Assembly: GCA_030068075.1 (NCBI GenBank)
Contig: CM057844.1
Coordinates: forward strand, 14,926,001 to 14,990,000
Length of the DNA: 64,000 bases
Reading direction: 5' to 3'
Origin: Paguma larvata
Lineage: Eukaryota > Chordata > Mammalia > Carnivora > Viverridae
Shown here: positions 13,301-24,442 of the stretch, in pieces
Layout: the number at the start of each line of letters is the position of its first letter
Numbering within the stretch: the stretch's first letter is position 1
Made by a program: the position numbers and the translations under genes
The notes under the pieces: generated by a model
Database searches by the model: none
Seen by the model: only the letters and a program-made list of their open reading frames with translations
Told to the model about the DNA's origin: nothing

Positions 13301-16300
13301 AATGAGTATAAGCAACAGTGTAGAAATAACCCAGAATGACTGAGGTGAGGTTGCAGTAAGGACCTAGTAAAAGCAGCCGCCACAGCACAGATAGCACCCA
13401 CCAGCAAAGAAGTACCTAAGAACAGCTGACCAGTAAAAAACAAAGAGTAATTAGAAACTATGAAAAGTATCTGCATAAACTCAAAAGTATCTATGGTAGG
13501 AAACCCGGGGGCTGATTCTACACAGTCCAATATGTTCACAATGAATTCCTGGTCATCAGTAATCATAAGTCCAATTACCTTTAATTATAGTTAATATTTT
13601 CAGTTTAAGAAAGACACTGTAATATTTTATAAGCACATAAACAGATTTTTTTTTAAACGCTAAAGTCTTGACACTTAAGAGTTTAATTTCAATTTTGTGG
13701 AAGATCCATTAAAACAGAATTAGCCCATCCTTCCCTGAGTGTGTGGAAGTATTGCACTGACTTACTAAACATATTAAATCCTAATTTGTCTGGCATTCAG
13801 GCATTTGGAAGTCCCTGTTAATTGTGTTCACAGCTTCAGAAAATCAATTCAGCCGAAGTTAACTGGGCATCTACAGTGTACCAAGCACTGTATTAGGTGC
13901 TAAAAATACAAAGATGAAACAAGAAGTAAGGTCTGCTGTCAAAGACAGTTTAATTTAAGAATGTTCAAATGCTCTTTAAATGATCACAGTGTTGGGGGGG
14001 GCAGGTGTAGTTTCTACACAGTATAGTTTGAGTTGGGAGGGGAATTTTATGAAAGCTGGATTCCCTGAGAAATGATTTAATGATTTGTGTATGACACAGA
14101 TGGGGAGTCCTTGATATCCTGTCTGTCCCAATAGTTGTACTCATCTGGTGATCCCCACCCTAAAGGAAGGCATCCATAAAGCCACCAGAATCTCTCCCCA
14201 TTTCTTAACCACCAGGAATAAACAGAATATCAACCGTCTTTAACAATTTTCTCCAGACAAGAGAGAACAAATGAATTGAAAAATTCATTCACCCTACGTT
14301 TGCCAGGTATAAATTTTTGCTAGACTCATATAAATGGCAGAAATGTGGACTCACTTTGTGCCCAATTTCTGCTGGGATGCCGAGAACCATGAGACTGTGG
14401 ACGTCCTGAATCTGCCCTGGCTATATCCTGCCTGGCTCCCTTTCAGAGACTAGCACAGACTGAGAAGAAACCTTTCTCCACACCCCAGGAGGAAATGATC
14501 AGGAACCCATGCTTTCCTGGAACCTCAAGGATATCCCTCCCCACAAAGGTGAGTGGTGGAGGGAGACAGGTCTTCATGAGTCTCTCTTTCTGTGACACAC
14601 ACACTCTCTGTCTCTCACACACACACACATACACACCTATTGCATCCTAGCCATACAAAAACTTAAACTCACAGTGGTAGAAACTACAGCTGAAAGGAAG
14701 TACCTGAAATAACATGGAGAAATGAAGGGCCATGGAAGCAGAGGCCCTTCTGTAATCCACGGCTCTCTATGCAAGTGCTTTTTCATTGGGACACTTGCAT
14801 CAAAATTATATATATAGTTTTCCAAATGGTCTTTGTTACCTCTCTGCCTATCAAGGTTCCTCTCTTGGCAAACAAAGGGGAAGAAAGGAAAGAAATAAAA
14901 GAAGGGAGGGAGCAAGGAAGGGAAAGTGGGAGAGGAAAGAATGAAGTGAAAGAAGAAGGGTAAAAAAAGAATCATTGAGGAAGGTTGATCAGTTCACAGC
15001 CTAAAATATGACAGTGAAAGGAAGTGTCATGTCAGCCTGAAGAAAATTCAAGGAAGTAACAGCCTGAAACCCTGGCAGGCCTTTTCTGTATCCACCCTGA
15101 AGTCAGCCTTCCCTTCCCTCCATCCTGTCTCCTCCTCCCACTCGGATCCCCACCAACTTACCTTCACTGAAGACAAAATCAGAGATGATGTCGAAAGGCT
15201 GGATGTGGACCGAAGACAGAATCATGGTGACTGTCTTCTGTGGATCGCTGGAGGCTAGTGAAATGGTCTGCTGAGCTTGACACTCGTAGGACTTCCCAGC
15301 TGGTGTGACCAAGGCAGAGAGGTGATGTGAGTTGGCCGTGTGCTTTCCGGCTGCAGGGAAGGCCCAAAGCAATGGTTAGGCCCCTATTTCTGGCAGAATC
15401 CCAGCCTCCTAACCTCCTGTGCCAGATAGCTTGCTCCTGGCTCTCGGCTCCAGACACCCCTCTGATCCTCTGTGTTGCGGCTGGAGCTCTGCAGATGGCA
15501 TCGTGGTGACAAAAGACAGGTATTCCCTTTCTTTCAGGAACAGGGAGGGGCTTCTTAAACATTGATTTGAAATCTCTTTTCTGGAAAAGGAGAGTGATAC
15601 CTAAAACCCAACCCTGTTTACTATATGAAACTGACAATGGAGATTTCAAAGAAACGGAGCGGTGACTTAGTTTTCTACATTGCACACTGGCCCACACAGA
15701 GTAAAAGATCTTCTTCAACAAAGCAGGGCTGATTGCTCGTGCCTGGGGCAGACGCCCTAGCACACATATAAACTCTTTGTCTCCTTACATGTTTGCGTTT
15801 TTTCCCCCCTTTCCCTTTTTCGGAAGGGAAGGTGTTTAATTTAACTGGGAGAAGTGTTCGAATACGAATTTCGATGAAGAGAAGAAAATGCTCTTTTTAC
15901 TGCAATGATAAAAAGGGGTAGAAAGGGAGACATGATATGTACATTGTTTCATGCGCTCAATACAAATCTTTTCCCAGCACAGGTGCCCAGGTGATGGAAG
16001 GCCTCATTAGGATATGAGACTGTTTACTAAATAGGTGAAGTTGGTTAATTAAGTAATTTAAATGTGGTCTTTGATGGTTTGCACATGTGAACTTTCTTAT
16101 TTGGAGAAGGGCTGTTGCTCTTGCCACGATATTTTTGGAGGATCTGGGTGAGCTGGAGCGGTGGGCAGGAAAAGCTAATAAATTAGGACACAGTTCAGAA
16201 TCTCTTCTGGGGTGACTGCTGTCAACCACTGAAGATCCAATGTGAGCCCTAGGGCCACGAACAAAAAGATACTGCAGGCTAAATGAGAAAAGGAGTCACA

Positions 16301-18224
16301 CTGCCCCTTTAAAGTTATTGCACATAAGAAGAAAACCCAGGGTGCAGGGGAAAAAAATGCAGCTTTGCCCTTCTCTGTGCTCCTTTAAAGGACAAATCAT
16401 AAGAGATCGTTTGAAGCAGACTCGGGGAAAACAGGCCCTCAAGAGACGTCTCATCCAGGATCAGGCTACTCTGTCCGGCTGATCCTTAGGCCCGAGGTTC
16501 CTTGCTCATCTACAAGGCCTAAGGTCCAGAGGACTCGCAGGTGCTCCTGCTTCCTCTACCTTGGAGAGAAATCTCAGGGCGGACTTGGCCTAGGAGTGCA
16601 AAGCCAGGATGTGTTTCCATAAATTTCCTGAAGAATTTGGTCTCCACGCCTGCGCTCTCTGCAGTGCCCAGGCTATCCCAGGCTCCCTCCCCAGCTTTCT
16701 GGCCTCTACTCACCACTGACAGCGTCTTTAAAATGGGTCTTCTCTGAGGAGTCGTAGACAAACTGGACCTTGCTCAACCTCCACGTCGCGTCGGGTCCTT
16801 TGGACGCATTGTGACTTTCCTGCCAAGCGGGGGAGGCGCGCGTCACTGGTCCCTGCAGCTTCTGGGTGAGGAAACCGTGGGGCGGCCCCCGCCCACACCC
16901 ACTCAGAGGTAGGCAGCGCCTCCTCTGCGAGTTCCCCTCGGGGTTACCTTTACAAACAGCATTTTGAGCGCGTATGCGCGATCCACCCAGAACACCTGCA
17001 GCTCCGACTCGTTGTGGCCACAGCGGCCCTTCACCTCAGCTCCTCGGGTCAGTGAGATATCGGCCTGTTCCGTGATCAGCTGGGAACACAGACGCCCCGC
17101 ACCCCCTCAGCGCTCCCTGCCTCGGTGGGGGCTGTAAAGGGCAGCGCATCCAAACTCCAGGTTGCACGCCTGAGCGCTCCTTTGCGCGCGCGCTCCCGGG
17201 TCTGGGAACATGCGGTTAGATGCTCTACGTGCAGACCCGGCCGTTAGGGAAGCAGAGAAAGGGGGGTTACTTTCAAAGCAGGCAGGGCGAGCAGAAGGCG
17301 TTACAAGCCTGAACCCCCATGCAGCATTCGGGAGCAGCCTGCAGAGGCGCAGAGGGGTAAGGCGGGCGACCCAGGTCTTCATGGGGCCTTGAGGGAGGAT
17401 GCCCTTCGCCCCTGGAGCCCTAGGAGCAAGCCGGGAGGGAAAAGGTTCCTTACATCGACATAATTGCTGGCCCACACATCATAAGGGACAATAAATTTGG
17501 CTGCGAACTCGGCCATGAGACACGTCGTCCCATTTTCCCGCACCACAAATATATCTTTTTCAGGGTTAGTGGAAAGGCCTGAGAGATTTTCCACTTCTTG
17601 TTCTGCCATGATTCGAGCCATTGTATCTGCGGAAAAACAAACCAAAAAAATCCTATCGGTTCCGGGCTCAGTGAGCCCACGCGTCGCGGGCACGGGGGTG
17701 GAGAAATCGTGGTCTGCAGGCTTTGGGGTGATAAAGTTCCTTGCCGGTTGCTGTGCGCTCTGCAAGCCGTTTCCCTAACCGAGCTCCGACAATTTCAACT
17801 CCGTTGCTGTTAGTTCATAATAAAAATAAAATCTAAACATTTAAATCCTTACTACTTTGTAAGCTCATTGGTCTTTTCCTTCATCTTAAGGCTTTTAAAA
17901 CCAAATCTTTCTTACCGATGCTCAGACCCCACGAAGCAGACTCGTATAGCATTCTCTCTGGGAAGTGCCTTACAGGTGTGTGGCCCTCTGGGGAATTCCC
18001 TGCCTCTGGCGGGAAGGCCCTCTACCCCGCCAGCAAAGAAGAAAGAAAATAACAAAACATAAGGGCCACATTTTGACCTTAAGATATTGGGTTTACTCCG
18101 CTGGTTCTATTCTCGGCAAATAGTGCACCCTGCCCTCGCAGTCTCCCAAACGCTACTCACGGAACAGCATCAGGAGAACTCGAAGTCTATAGACGCTGGA
18201 AAAGCCTCTTCCTAGGAGATCCAT
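3197..18224 (-). CDS. LAMP5: LAMP5 (BAD-LAMP), complete six-exon coding region
   Basis: Join of 18161-18224, 17454-17626, 16948-17079, 16714-16819, 15162-15350 and 3197-3375, all read on minus; every intron has GT-AG ends and the frame stays open for 280 codons, the human LAMP5 length. LAMP5 is a single-pass type I membrane glycoprotein of the LAMP family, found in endosomal and ER-Golgi vesicles of forebrain neurons and plasmacytoid dendritic cells (family knowledge). Visible: hydrophobic leader near residues 14-29, one LAMP domain with cysteines at 57, 99, 182 and 225 (two expected disulfides), N-glycosylation sequons at 53, 102 and 127, a transmembrane helix about 237-256, and a short tail ending YKHMG whose YKHM fits a YXX-hydrophobic sorting signal. 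The ATG has a strong context (A at -3, G at +4). Compared with the human protein as I remember it, differences cluster in the first 15 residues; the rest is nearly identical. Identity is secure. Confidence 0.97.
3770..4665 (+). mobile_element. Old L1 3' end, split by a SINE
   Basis: 3770-4370 and 4604-4665 read as one L1M-type 3' region (caaatgtccatcaaaatgg, catgattccatttgtatgag, then tatatgtaaattatactac). A felid SINE sits in the gap, so the L1 is the older insertion. Confidence 0.8.
4371..4597 (+). mobile_element. Felid SINE inside an L1
   Basis: Complete head GGGTGCCTGGGTGGCTCAG, long (CT)n and A-rich tail. Flanking AAGCTA at 4365-4370 and 4598-4603 is a candidate short target duplication. 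Confidence 0.93.
5030..5070 (-). mobile_element. L2-like fragment
   Basis: cacttattgagcactgactg followed by agtgcctggc is the complement of the L2 3' end. Confidence 0.45.
5200..5395 (+). mobile_element. Felid SINE with internal deletion in the head
   Basis: GGGCACCTGGG passes directly to GTTGAGCATCC, so part of the tRNA-like head is missing. Flanked by CTGTATACTT at 5190-5199 and again at 5396-5405, a clear target duplication. Confidence 0.92.
5458..5640 (-). mobile_element. MIR, reverse orientation
   Basis: tttaatccccatgacaaccc, tactgttattatacccatta and aagtaattttccca are the complement of the MIR 3' half. Confidence 0.7.
5755..5965 (+). mobile_element. Old L1 3' UTR fragment
   Basis: gattgtagcgatggcttcat, ttatacacttaaatatgtga and agtttattgtatttcaatta match the end of L1M-type 3' UTRs. 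Confidence 0.75.
6430..7215 (+). mobile_element. Ancient solitary LTR, family not assigned
   Basis: Contains aatgaagcctcaattaaaac, cttgagttatatccctttat, an AATAAA signal near 6899, and a tail with attgctcagtggttgggaaa, an arrangement typical of old mammalian LTRs. No internal retroviral genes are next to it. Edges are approximate. Confidence 0.5.
7238..7487 (-). mobile_element. Felid SINE, reverse orientation
   Basis: Long (GA)n at 7281-7313, SINE body in complement, ending gagcctcccaggtgtgcccc. TATCTTT flanks at 7230 and 7495 are a weak target duplication. Confidence 0.93.
7630..7965 (-). mobile_element. L1 3' UTR fragment, reverse orientation
   Basis: gtgtagttaacatacagtgt, cacatgtgagtgagatcgta and tttgacttatttcacttagc are the complement of a mammalian L1 3' region. 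Confidence 0.8.
10985..11110 (+). mobile_element. MIR fragment
   Basis: agtagccactaggagggcag to acttctctgaacctcggttt and ctccacgatcatctgg resemble the MIR core and 3' half. Confidence 0.5.
11224..11457 (+). mobile_element. Felid SINE
   Basis: Head GGGTGCCTGGGTAGCTCAG, body and CT/C-rich stretch, A-rich end. Target duplication GGAAACAGAGA before and GGGAACAGAGA after the element. It is the last SINE before a 17-kb gap. Confidence 0.93.
12210..12385 (+). mobile_element. MER5-type DNA transposon remnant
   Basis: agaccagcagcatcaccagg, ttgctagaaatggagcatct and cccagacctactgaaccaga match the non-autonomous hAT-Charlie MER5 pattern. Confidence 0.75.
13860..13975 (-). mobile_element. L2 3' fragment, reverse orientation
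   Basis: gggcatctacagtgtaccaa, gcactgtattaggtgct and caaagatgaaacaagaagta are the complement of the L2 3' region. Confidence 0.6.
14868..14970. repeat. Purine-rich low-complexity tract
   Basis: About 100 bp of mixed GGAAA and GAAGG units on plus with few pyrimidines; gives a spurious charged frame on plus. Confidence 0.85.
15162..15350 (-). CDS. LAMP5: LAMP5 coding exon 5
   Basis: 189 nt coding from the split Ala159 through [10 protein letters not shown] to DFVFSE. Carries Cys182 of the second disulfide. Acceptor CCCTGCAG, donor GTAAGT. An open frame runs on upstream into intron 4, but that extension is not coding because the acceptor and the match to LAMP5 begin at 15350. Confidence 0.96.
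16714..16819 (-). CDS. LAMP5: LAMP5 coding exon 4
   Basis: 106 nt coding [10 protein letters not shown] to KDAVS plus the first base of Ala159. Carries the sequon NAS at 127. Acceptor CTTGGCAG, donor GTGAGT. Intron 3 is only 128 bp. Confidence 0.96.
16750..17470. promoter_or_regulatory. CpG-rich block over LAMP5 exons 2-4
   Basis: High G+C with frequent CpG, including runs such as GCGCGCGC near 17185, across exons 3-4 and introns 2-3. Together with 18.17-18.46 kb it forms the LAMP5 CpG island. Part of it is coding, so the CpG content is not only promoter-related. Edges are by eye. Confidence 0.6.
16948..17079 (-). CDS. LAMP5: LAMP5 coding exon 3
   Basis: 132 nt, exactly 44 codons in phase 0 ([10 protein letters not shown] to LKMLFVK). 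Contains Cys99 and the NES sequon at 102, part of the LAMP luminal fold. Acceptor TTCCCAG, donor GTAACC, which is weaker than the others. Intron 2 is 374 bp. Confidence 0.96.
17454..17626 (-). CDS. LAMP5: LAMP5 coding exon 2
   Basis: 173 nt coding from the split His22 to Asp79: end of the leader (TMARIMAEQ), the NGT sequon at 53, Cys57, and the WASNYVD motif. Acceptor TTCCGCAG, donor GTAAGG. Intron 1 is 534 bp. Confidence 0.96.
18161..18224 (-). CDS. LAMP5: LAMP5 coding exon 1 (start codon and leader)
   Basis: Starts [21 protein letters not shown] and gives the first base of codon 22. The donor is GTGAGT just below 18161. Residues 4-12 differ from human LAMP5 as remembered, while RLRVLLMLF of the signal peptide is kept. 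Confidence 0.95.
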
Positions 18225-18560
18225 GCTCGTCGTGCAGCGAATGAGGCCAGATGTGCTGCTGCAGAGGCCGCCCGAGAGGGAATCCCTCAAAGTCGCCGCT
18301 GGAGTGAGCCGGGGTGAGCGAGGGGCGGGGGCACCGGGAGGGAGGCGGGGGGAAGCGCGTGTTCTCTGCGCGCTGCCGAGGACTTAGGTGGCGGGTGCCG
18401 CACCGACCCGTGCAAGCTGAACGCGAGTCGGCTCACTGCAGAGGAACAGACCGCGAGGTGAGGGAGCTGTCCACGGCTGCGAGTACTGAAAGAGATCGGT
18501 TGTGTTGCAGGAGTGATTGTTGTGGCTTGGCTTGTGCAGATAGCCAATGAGATTTGTGGG
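18225..18560 (-). promoter_or_regulatory. LAMP5: LAMP5 5' UTR and CpG-rich promoter
   Basis: The 300 bp upstream of the ATG is dense in CpG and contains GC-box-like GGGGCGGG near 18323. I see no TATA box within reach. CpG density also continues downstream through exons 1-4. The transcription start cannot be placed from sequence alone. Confidence 0.65.
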
Positions 18561-19384
18561 GGGCTAAAATTCGTCCTGAGTCTGTTTCCTGTTCTGCAAT
18601 TGCATCCGCAGAGATGATTCTGTCCTGAGAAACTTAACAGTACTCTCAGACTTATTCAGTATCCCTACCAGGTACAGTTATTAGGTGGTGGAGACATCAC
18701 ATCCCTGGAGTCCTGGCTGCTGAAAATGCATCTGGTTCCTGAAAGAAAACGGTAGAGCACAAATTGTTGCTGCTTTGGGGGAGGAGGAGTAGGCAGAAAT
18801 AGAGAAGGAAAATGCTATGGCAACAGTTTCCTGCATTTGGAGACATCCCCTTCTTTCCTCTGCTCTCAATGAGCTAATGGGTTTAAAGTTAAATTGATGT
18901 CTCCCTAAATGAGGCCGTCAGTCAGTGCAGTATTCTGCCTTATTTTCTGTGAGTTCTGCTCTCTGATTGCATGAGGGCTCTAAACTCTGGGCTTTTCTAC
19001 CCTCACTCATTAAATTGCGACTTTCCTGCCAAGAAGGATGTAAGTGAAACTGAAGTTTGAGGGGGTTGTCTAGGGTCTCTTAGGACAGTAATGTCACCTA
19101 CTTAGGTAAACATACACATTGCTCTATAGCATCCAGTGGGACAAAAAAAATACTACTGGGCTAATTCCTATATTTACATGTTGGGTAGCTTGCTTTTTAA
19201 ATATATATATTTTTTGCTTCATAAATTAGAAAACAGTTTTTTCAGCAATGAACATGCTGTCCTCATCAATTGTATTGATGCCCAAATATTTTATGTCTTA
19301 CAGGATATTTAATTATGTGAATAATCAGTAATATAATATGATGAAATAAACAATGTCATATTAAGGGGGAAATAGCAAAGTATT

Positions 19385-19540
19385 TTCACATGCACTGTCA
19401 AATTTTATCCTCCTTACCACTGTAGAAGGTAGACAAGGGAAGATTTGCCTTCGTGTGGTTGTACGCTCCCAAAACTGAGACTCAGAAAAATTAAATGACC
19501 TTCCCTGGTGTCACATGGTCAGTTAGAATTAAAATAGAAA
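19385..19540 (-). mobile_element. Degraded MIR, reverse orientation
   Basis: tttatcctccttaccactgt, actgagactcagaaaaatta and aatgaccttccctggtgtca approximate the complement of MIR. Confidence 0.5.
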
Positions 19541-21841
19541 AATCACATGCTTTAACTTCATAGGGATCATCTTCATTTTTTCCTTATATAATACTTTGAC
19601 TTCAAAATATAGTATATTTTCATTTCCATAAAATCTTTATTCGATGACCAAATAACAAGCTGAAACCCAAAGTCTCTAATTAGATCAATAGCAATTCAAA
19701 TTATGAAATAATATTTAAATCAATACTATATTTTATATCTTCATTTTATTGTTATATTTCATTAAAGCATTTTTCAAGAACTTTGCATAAATGTCTATAC
19801 ACAGAAGGTCTGAGGCCAAATTGTGATTGATAGAAGTCAATTATTATTAGGATTGCAATTTGCAAAATTTGCATGCCTTACAATTTGTCACCTTAGCAAT
19901 TGCTATGCACATTTTCCTGTAGTACTATAAAAACTTTAAAAACAATAAGACATCTGTAATGAAGCATTTATATTCTCTCTCCCTCCATCTTTCTCTCCAG
20001 TGCTTTAATGAAGAATGAAATTTACAGATTTTAGTTTAGTATTCACAATTTGTTACCTTTATGGACTTGTACAGATTACCATTTTCCTCAACTAAAAAAA
20101 TAGAATAATACTTCAGGGGATGGCTGGTTAGGCCAAGTGAGCTGATGAGTAGAACATCATTCAAAACAAAGGCAGGTTAATTTCATCATAAACATTAACC
20201 AAATACCTATACTTGTACTTTGTTTTGTGCTCTGGGAATTCAAAGATAAACAAATACCATTATAGAAGTAAGAGATGTCTGTAAAAGATTATGACAATTT
20301 TTCTTGTGATACATTATCGCAGATATCCTCATTTATAAATTATTAAAAGATCAACTGAATTAATTGATGATTATCTGCTTTAATAAGAAAATATAGATGG
20401 GAAGTAGAATGGGTCATTAATCTTAAGTTGTTATAGTTGATTATTGATTTCATCATAAATCAAATGGTGGTTCCTTTGAAATGGTTTCTTTCCATACCTG
20501 ACATACATGATCTCTTTGTTGACACCAGAGAGTACTTCAAGAGTTAAAAGAAAATGGAAGCAGTTTTAATTCTTTCTTCCTGGAAGGATCATCCTCAAAA
20601 CATAATTAAATTTCTTTTTAGGCATTTAATCTTAAACATAGTTTACAAATATCCTTTAAATTATTAATCTGTCCTCATTGATTCTTATGTTGCAGTAAGA
20701 TTTGGATCATTTTCCCTACAACTTTCACCTACGTTAATTAAATAATTTTCTAATCAAGCTTAAAAAAATCTTCACTTCTCTGAAATCAGCAAAGAGGAAG
20801 TAAAACTCACTATTAAATCATATTTTAAGATAGTAACAAAGCTTTCCAAAATTTGTTCCATTCTTCATTTATTGAATGGGACAGAAAGTAGGAGAAACTA
20901 ACATAAACAGGTACACGCTTGTGGGTAATGGTTGTGTCGATTTTTATCATTGCTGCTGGTGGTCAAAACAAAATGTCAGGGGTAAGTGTAACCCATGCGT
21001 GTTGCCTTTGGAATCTTCTCTAGACCCTCTATGTCCTTCAAAGGATTCTTTTCAATTTGTGTACTTATTGGATGACCCTTAATGAATCTCATGCCATTGG
21101 GTGGTTACTATTTCACAGTAGTGGAAGAAAAGGCTCCTGTGTGTCTAGACCTTTCAGTTTGGATGGGAGAAAATAAGAAGATACATAGAAGATATAGAGT
21201 TGCGTGGCACAAGGTGGGCATAGACACGCCTTGGTGGGAAAGGTAAAGTAACACAGCCATCCCAGGGTGGGGTAGAACTGACCAAAGGAGGCTTCTTGGA
21301 GAAGGTGAATCTTGAAAAATGTGGACAGATTGACTTGGTGTAAAAAAGACAAGGAAGGGCATTGCCCTTGGCATTGTCAATGGGAGAAATATATATTAAA
21401 TAGGAAAACCAGTACAAAGATGTAACTCTATATCCTTCCATGTTTATCAATTTGCATTAAAGAAGAAATTAGACCCAGAAGTTCACAATAGTTTATAGAC
21501 TACATAGCCCCTATTTAACATCTTTATTTGATAATATGCCCTACATATGATATATGAAAAAATGGCATATTCAAACCTTATTCTAAATAAAATTAAATAT
21601 TCAAATTGTTAGGTGTATCTCTTTATATTTAGTCACACAAACAATTGACTTGGATTTGTAGAATCAAGCAAAAATAATTACAAAAATCAGAAAAAATGCT
21701 GATTAGAAACCATATTTATGAGCCTCAAAAGGGAAAAGCTAGGCTTTGTTACAGCTGAAATTTGGCTTGTAGATGCTTCAGTCCACCTTACAGTGAAATG
21801 CAAAAATGTACTCTGTGGCCCTGTTATCCCCCAATCCTTCT

Positions 21842-21914
21842 AACACACACACACATACACACACAGGCACACACATACACACACAGGCACACACACACAC
21901 ACACACACACACAC
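21842..21914. repeat. (CA)n microsatellite
   Basis: CA dinucleotides with two CATAC and two CAGGCAC interruptions that repeat in register, so the array has grown by units longer than two bases. Confidence 0.95.
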
Positions 21915-22674
21915 AATGGGAGCACACACGGATAACAGAAGCAGGGATAATTTCACTAAGCTGGACAAGATGCACAGAGATGTTAAGCCAGAATTACTTC
22001 TTACCAAACCCTTATTTTGTGTTCAGCATAGCACTGAACGCTTATTTCATTTATTTATTTACTACCTTTGAAATCCTTTCTAGGATAGAAACCCTTTTGG
22101 GATGGGAACTGAAAAGTAAGTGTATATAAGCATATTTTGTGCAGAAATTTCCAAACCCTAGAATATTTTCGAGAAATGAGAAAGTGAAGTGTGCCTTTGA
22201 TGCACTCAGCCTGCACGACCTTGGTAAAATTTCTCTCATCCTTTCTTTTCATTGGTCTTTCCAGCACCTATTTTAATGAAGCAAGAGCTGTTTCTACAAT
22301 GGGGGTAACCAGTGGAGGAGACAGGACTCCAGAATAATGGCCCTTTCATTGGCAAAGTATGTTCATGCTAAGTCCTTACGAAATGTCCTTTTATGGGTTC
22401 ATTTAGAATAAATGTCTTCACATAGGAGAGAATGCAAGGGGGAAGGGGGAGACAAAGTCCATAAAACAAACCCTGAATAAGTAGATGGTAACGCTTGGTA
22501 GTCATTCCTGAAAAGTTCAATAGCAAATGAGGCAGTAATTAGTTAACCATTTTTAAACCTGTTTTAAGTTAGTTACCACTAAGCTTCAATGCATAAGTTT
22601 TTAGGCCTTGGAGTACAGTCCTCTCTGCTTTCCTAGCAGTGAGGAAGTGCTTAACGTGGGGGCAGGGAACTTTT

Positions 22675-22717
22675 CTGCAAAACAAAACAAAACAAAACAA
22701 AAACAAAAAACAAAAAA
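22675..22717. repeat. (AAAAC)n microsatellite
   Basis: Repeated CAAAA units drifting to CAAAAA at the right end. Confidence 0.9.
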
Positions 22718-24430
22718 ATGAGTCGATTGAGCATTTAAAAATTCTTTCAGGAGTGTTTCTCTGCAAGAAATAACAAATACTTCCATTCATCTAAAGGTTA
22801 GGCAAGCTGTGTCTCATTTAAAATAGTTTGCTATCTGAATTCTGAGATGCTGCAATTCCTTAAAATCATGTTACAGGCGTCCCTGGTCCCCCAGTTAACT
22901 ACTCTTTTAATTGCCTATTTGAAGTTATCACTTGAAGATGTGTTGGGACTAACAACAATTTGTATTCATTGCCTTTGGGAGGGGAGGGTGAAAGTGGGGT
23001 GCTCAGTCTCTTGTGCTTTGAAGGAAGCATTGCTGGACAGAGCTGGAGTTCTGAAATGCCCTCAGGTGTTCTAATGTTGTATGTTTGGGATATGTCTGTG
23101 ACTTTTGTGTGAAAACACTACAAAGATGCTCCAGTAACCAAGAAAGTGAAAGGGAAAGGAGTCTTTGGTGTATTGCAAAGGTGCCTGGAATGGAAATCTA
23201 GGAAGCAATATGCTAGTTATGAAGTTATGATGAGCAACAATTTCGGAGCAGTAGCTCCGAAAGTGCCCTTCCCAAAGGAATCCCTCCAGGATAAAAACGC
23301 AATAAGTCTATGAGTGACCTTAGTTGGGAAATGATCTGAGCAATTCCTTTAGGGAAAAACATACTGGGAATTCCATTATTAAAGTCTCAACCTGGAAGAT
23401 GTGTGGGTTGGTTAGGGCAGACGGCCTCTGGCCTGTGTAAGTACCTTTGGGGTGGCACCGATGCAGGAGGGCCCGGTTGCTAGGAGTTTGGAGCTTCGGT
23501 GCCCAGGCTGCAAACTCCAGACCTGGGAGTTTCTGCCCGAGCCAGAGATGCGTGCCGCTGTGGGTGCCTAGCTGCCTACGCCCAGAGCTCGAAAGGACCT
23601 CAACCTGAGAAAAATATTAGAAACCGGCACCTAGGTTGGACTCCTGACACATTGGCACAGCTGCTCTAGGTATAGACATGGGCCAGAAAAACCCGGCCCA
23701 GTTGCAAAGGTGAAGTCTATACCGGCTCCAAAGCGGGGGTAGGGGGATCAATGACAAGGATTCTGGGGTTGAGCAAATTCGGCCACAGGGACAAAACCTG
23801 CGGGGTCTTTTTTGTCTGGGCGTGGAGAGTCGTTAGGACTAGAGAAAGGAGGAAGAAAGTTCCTAGCAGAGAGCGTGCCCCTGTCTCCCCTCCCGGGCGA
23901 CCTTCTTCGCAGTTCCTGCGCCGCAGGAAGTCTTGCCAAACCCGGTATTGGAGCGGGATAGGTGGGCGGTGAGACCCTGGCGCTCTCGGATCCTTGGGCC
24001 TCTTCATCCCGAGAAAAGTAGGGAGACTTGGAGGGGGAGAGTAGGATGCCTTGGGAGAGAGAGGAGATCTGGTTACCAAGGCATCGCTTTTCTTTTCTTC
24101 CTGACCAAACGCCAGCGCAGTATCCGCACCGGAGGGAAATGCCCCCGAAGTGCCCCAGCGGTCTGACTTCCAGAAGAGGAATCCGGAGGATGCGCGCTGC
24201 AGGGCCAGGGGTGCACGGGGTATCACGCCGCAGCTCGGTCCTTGGACAACTCTGGGACCCACGCGATGTTTCCCAGACGGAAAACGGATTCTGCTGAGAG
24301 TCGATCGAAGCTGAGACGGCAGATGAGGCCCAATGCCTCGCAGGCAGCTCGGGACAAGCATCCAGGAGGAAGCGGCTTCTGCGTGCTGGATGGGCGGCCG
24401 CCCCGGACCCGGCAGGTTGTGGACCGGGAC

Positions 24431-24442
24431 GCGAAGGTAAGT
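24431..24442 (+). promoter_or_regulatory. Strong splice-donor match inside the CpG block
   Basis: GCGAAG then GTAAGT, exon/intron boundary between 24436 and 24437, a perfect GTAAGT donor on plus. It would be suitable for the first exon of a transcript divergent from LAMP5. No partner acceptor was assigned. Confidence 0.3.

Larger units (their letters stand above)
3376..15161 (-). other. LAMP5: LAMP5 intron 5 (11.8 kb)
   Basis: Intron between the luminal exons and the anchor exon. Holds four felid SINEs, L1 3' fragments, one LTR, MIR, L2 and MER5 pieces, listed separately. Stretches 8.6-10.9, 12.4-13.8 and 14.0-14.8 kb show no gene or repeat I can name. No alternative exon is recognised. Confidence 0.9.
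18561..23440. other. AT-rich, repeat-poor DNA upstream of LAMP5
   Basis: 4.9 kb with no gene, no SINE and no recognisable LINE; one degraded MIR near 19.4 kb and two short tandem repeats. Many TAAT cores and an octamer ATTTGCAT at 19867-19874 occur between 19.8 and 20.5 kb. Enhancer function is possible but unproven. Confidence 0.6.

Noticed and set aside
14443..14640. CA/CT-rich stretch with short frames
   Set aside because: Short low-complexity tract (cacacacac, ctctctgtctc); too short and mixed to list as a gene or an array.
15179..15763. 194-codon frame on minus overlapping LAMP5 exon 5
   Set aside because: It overlaps exon 5 in a different phase and runs through intron 4. The real exon is bounded by an acceptor at 15350 and a donor at 15161.
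21842..21914. Regular repeated units suggesting an array
   Set aside because: Simple CA microsatellite; no unique spacers, and the genome is mammalian, so CRISPR is not applicable.
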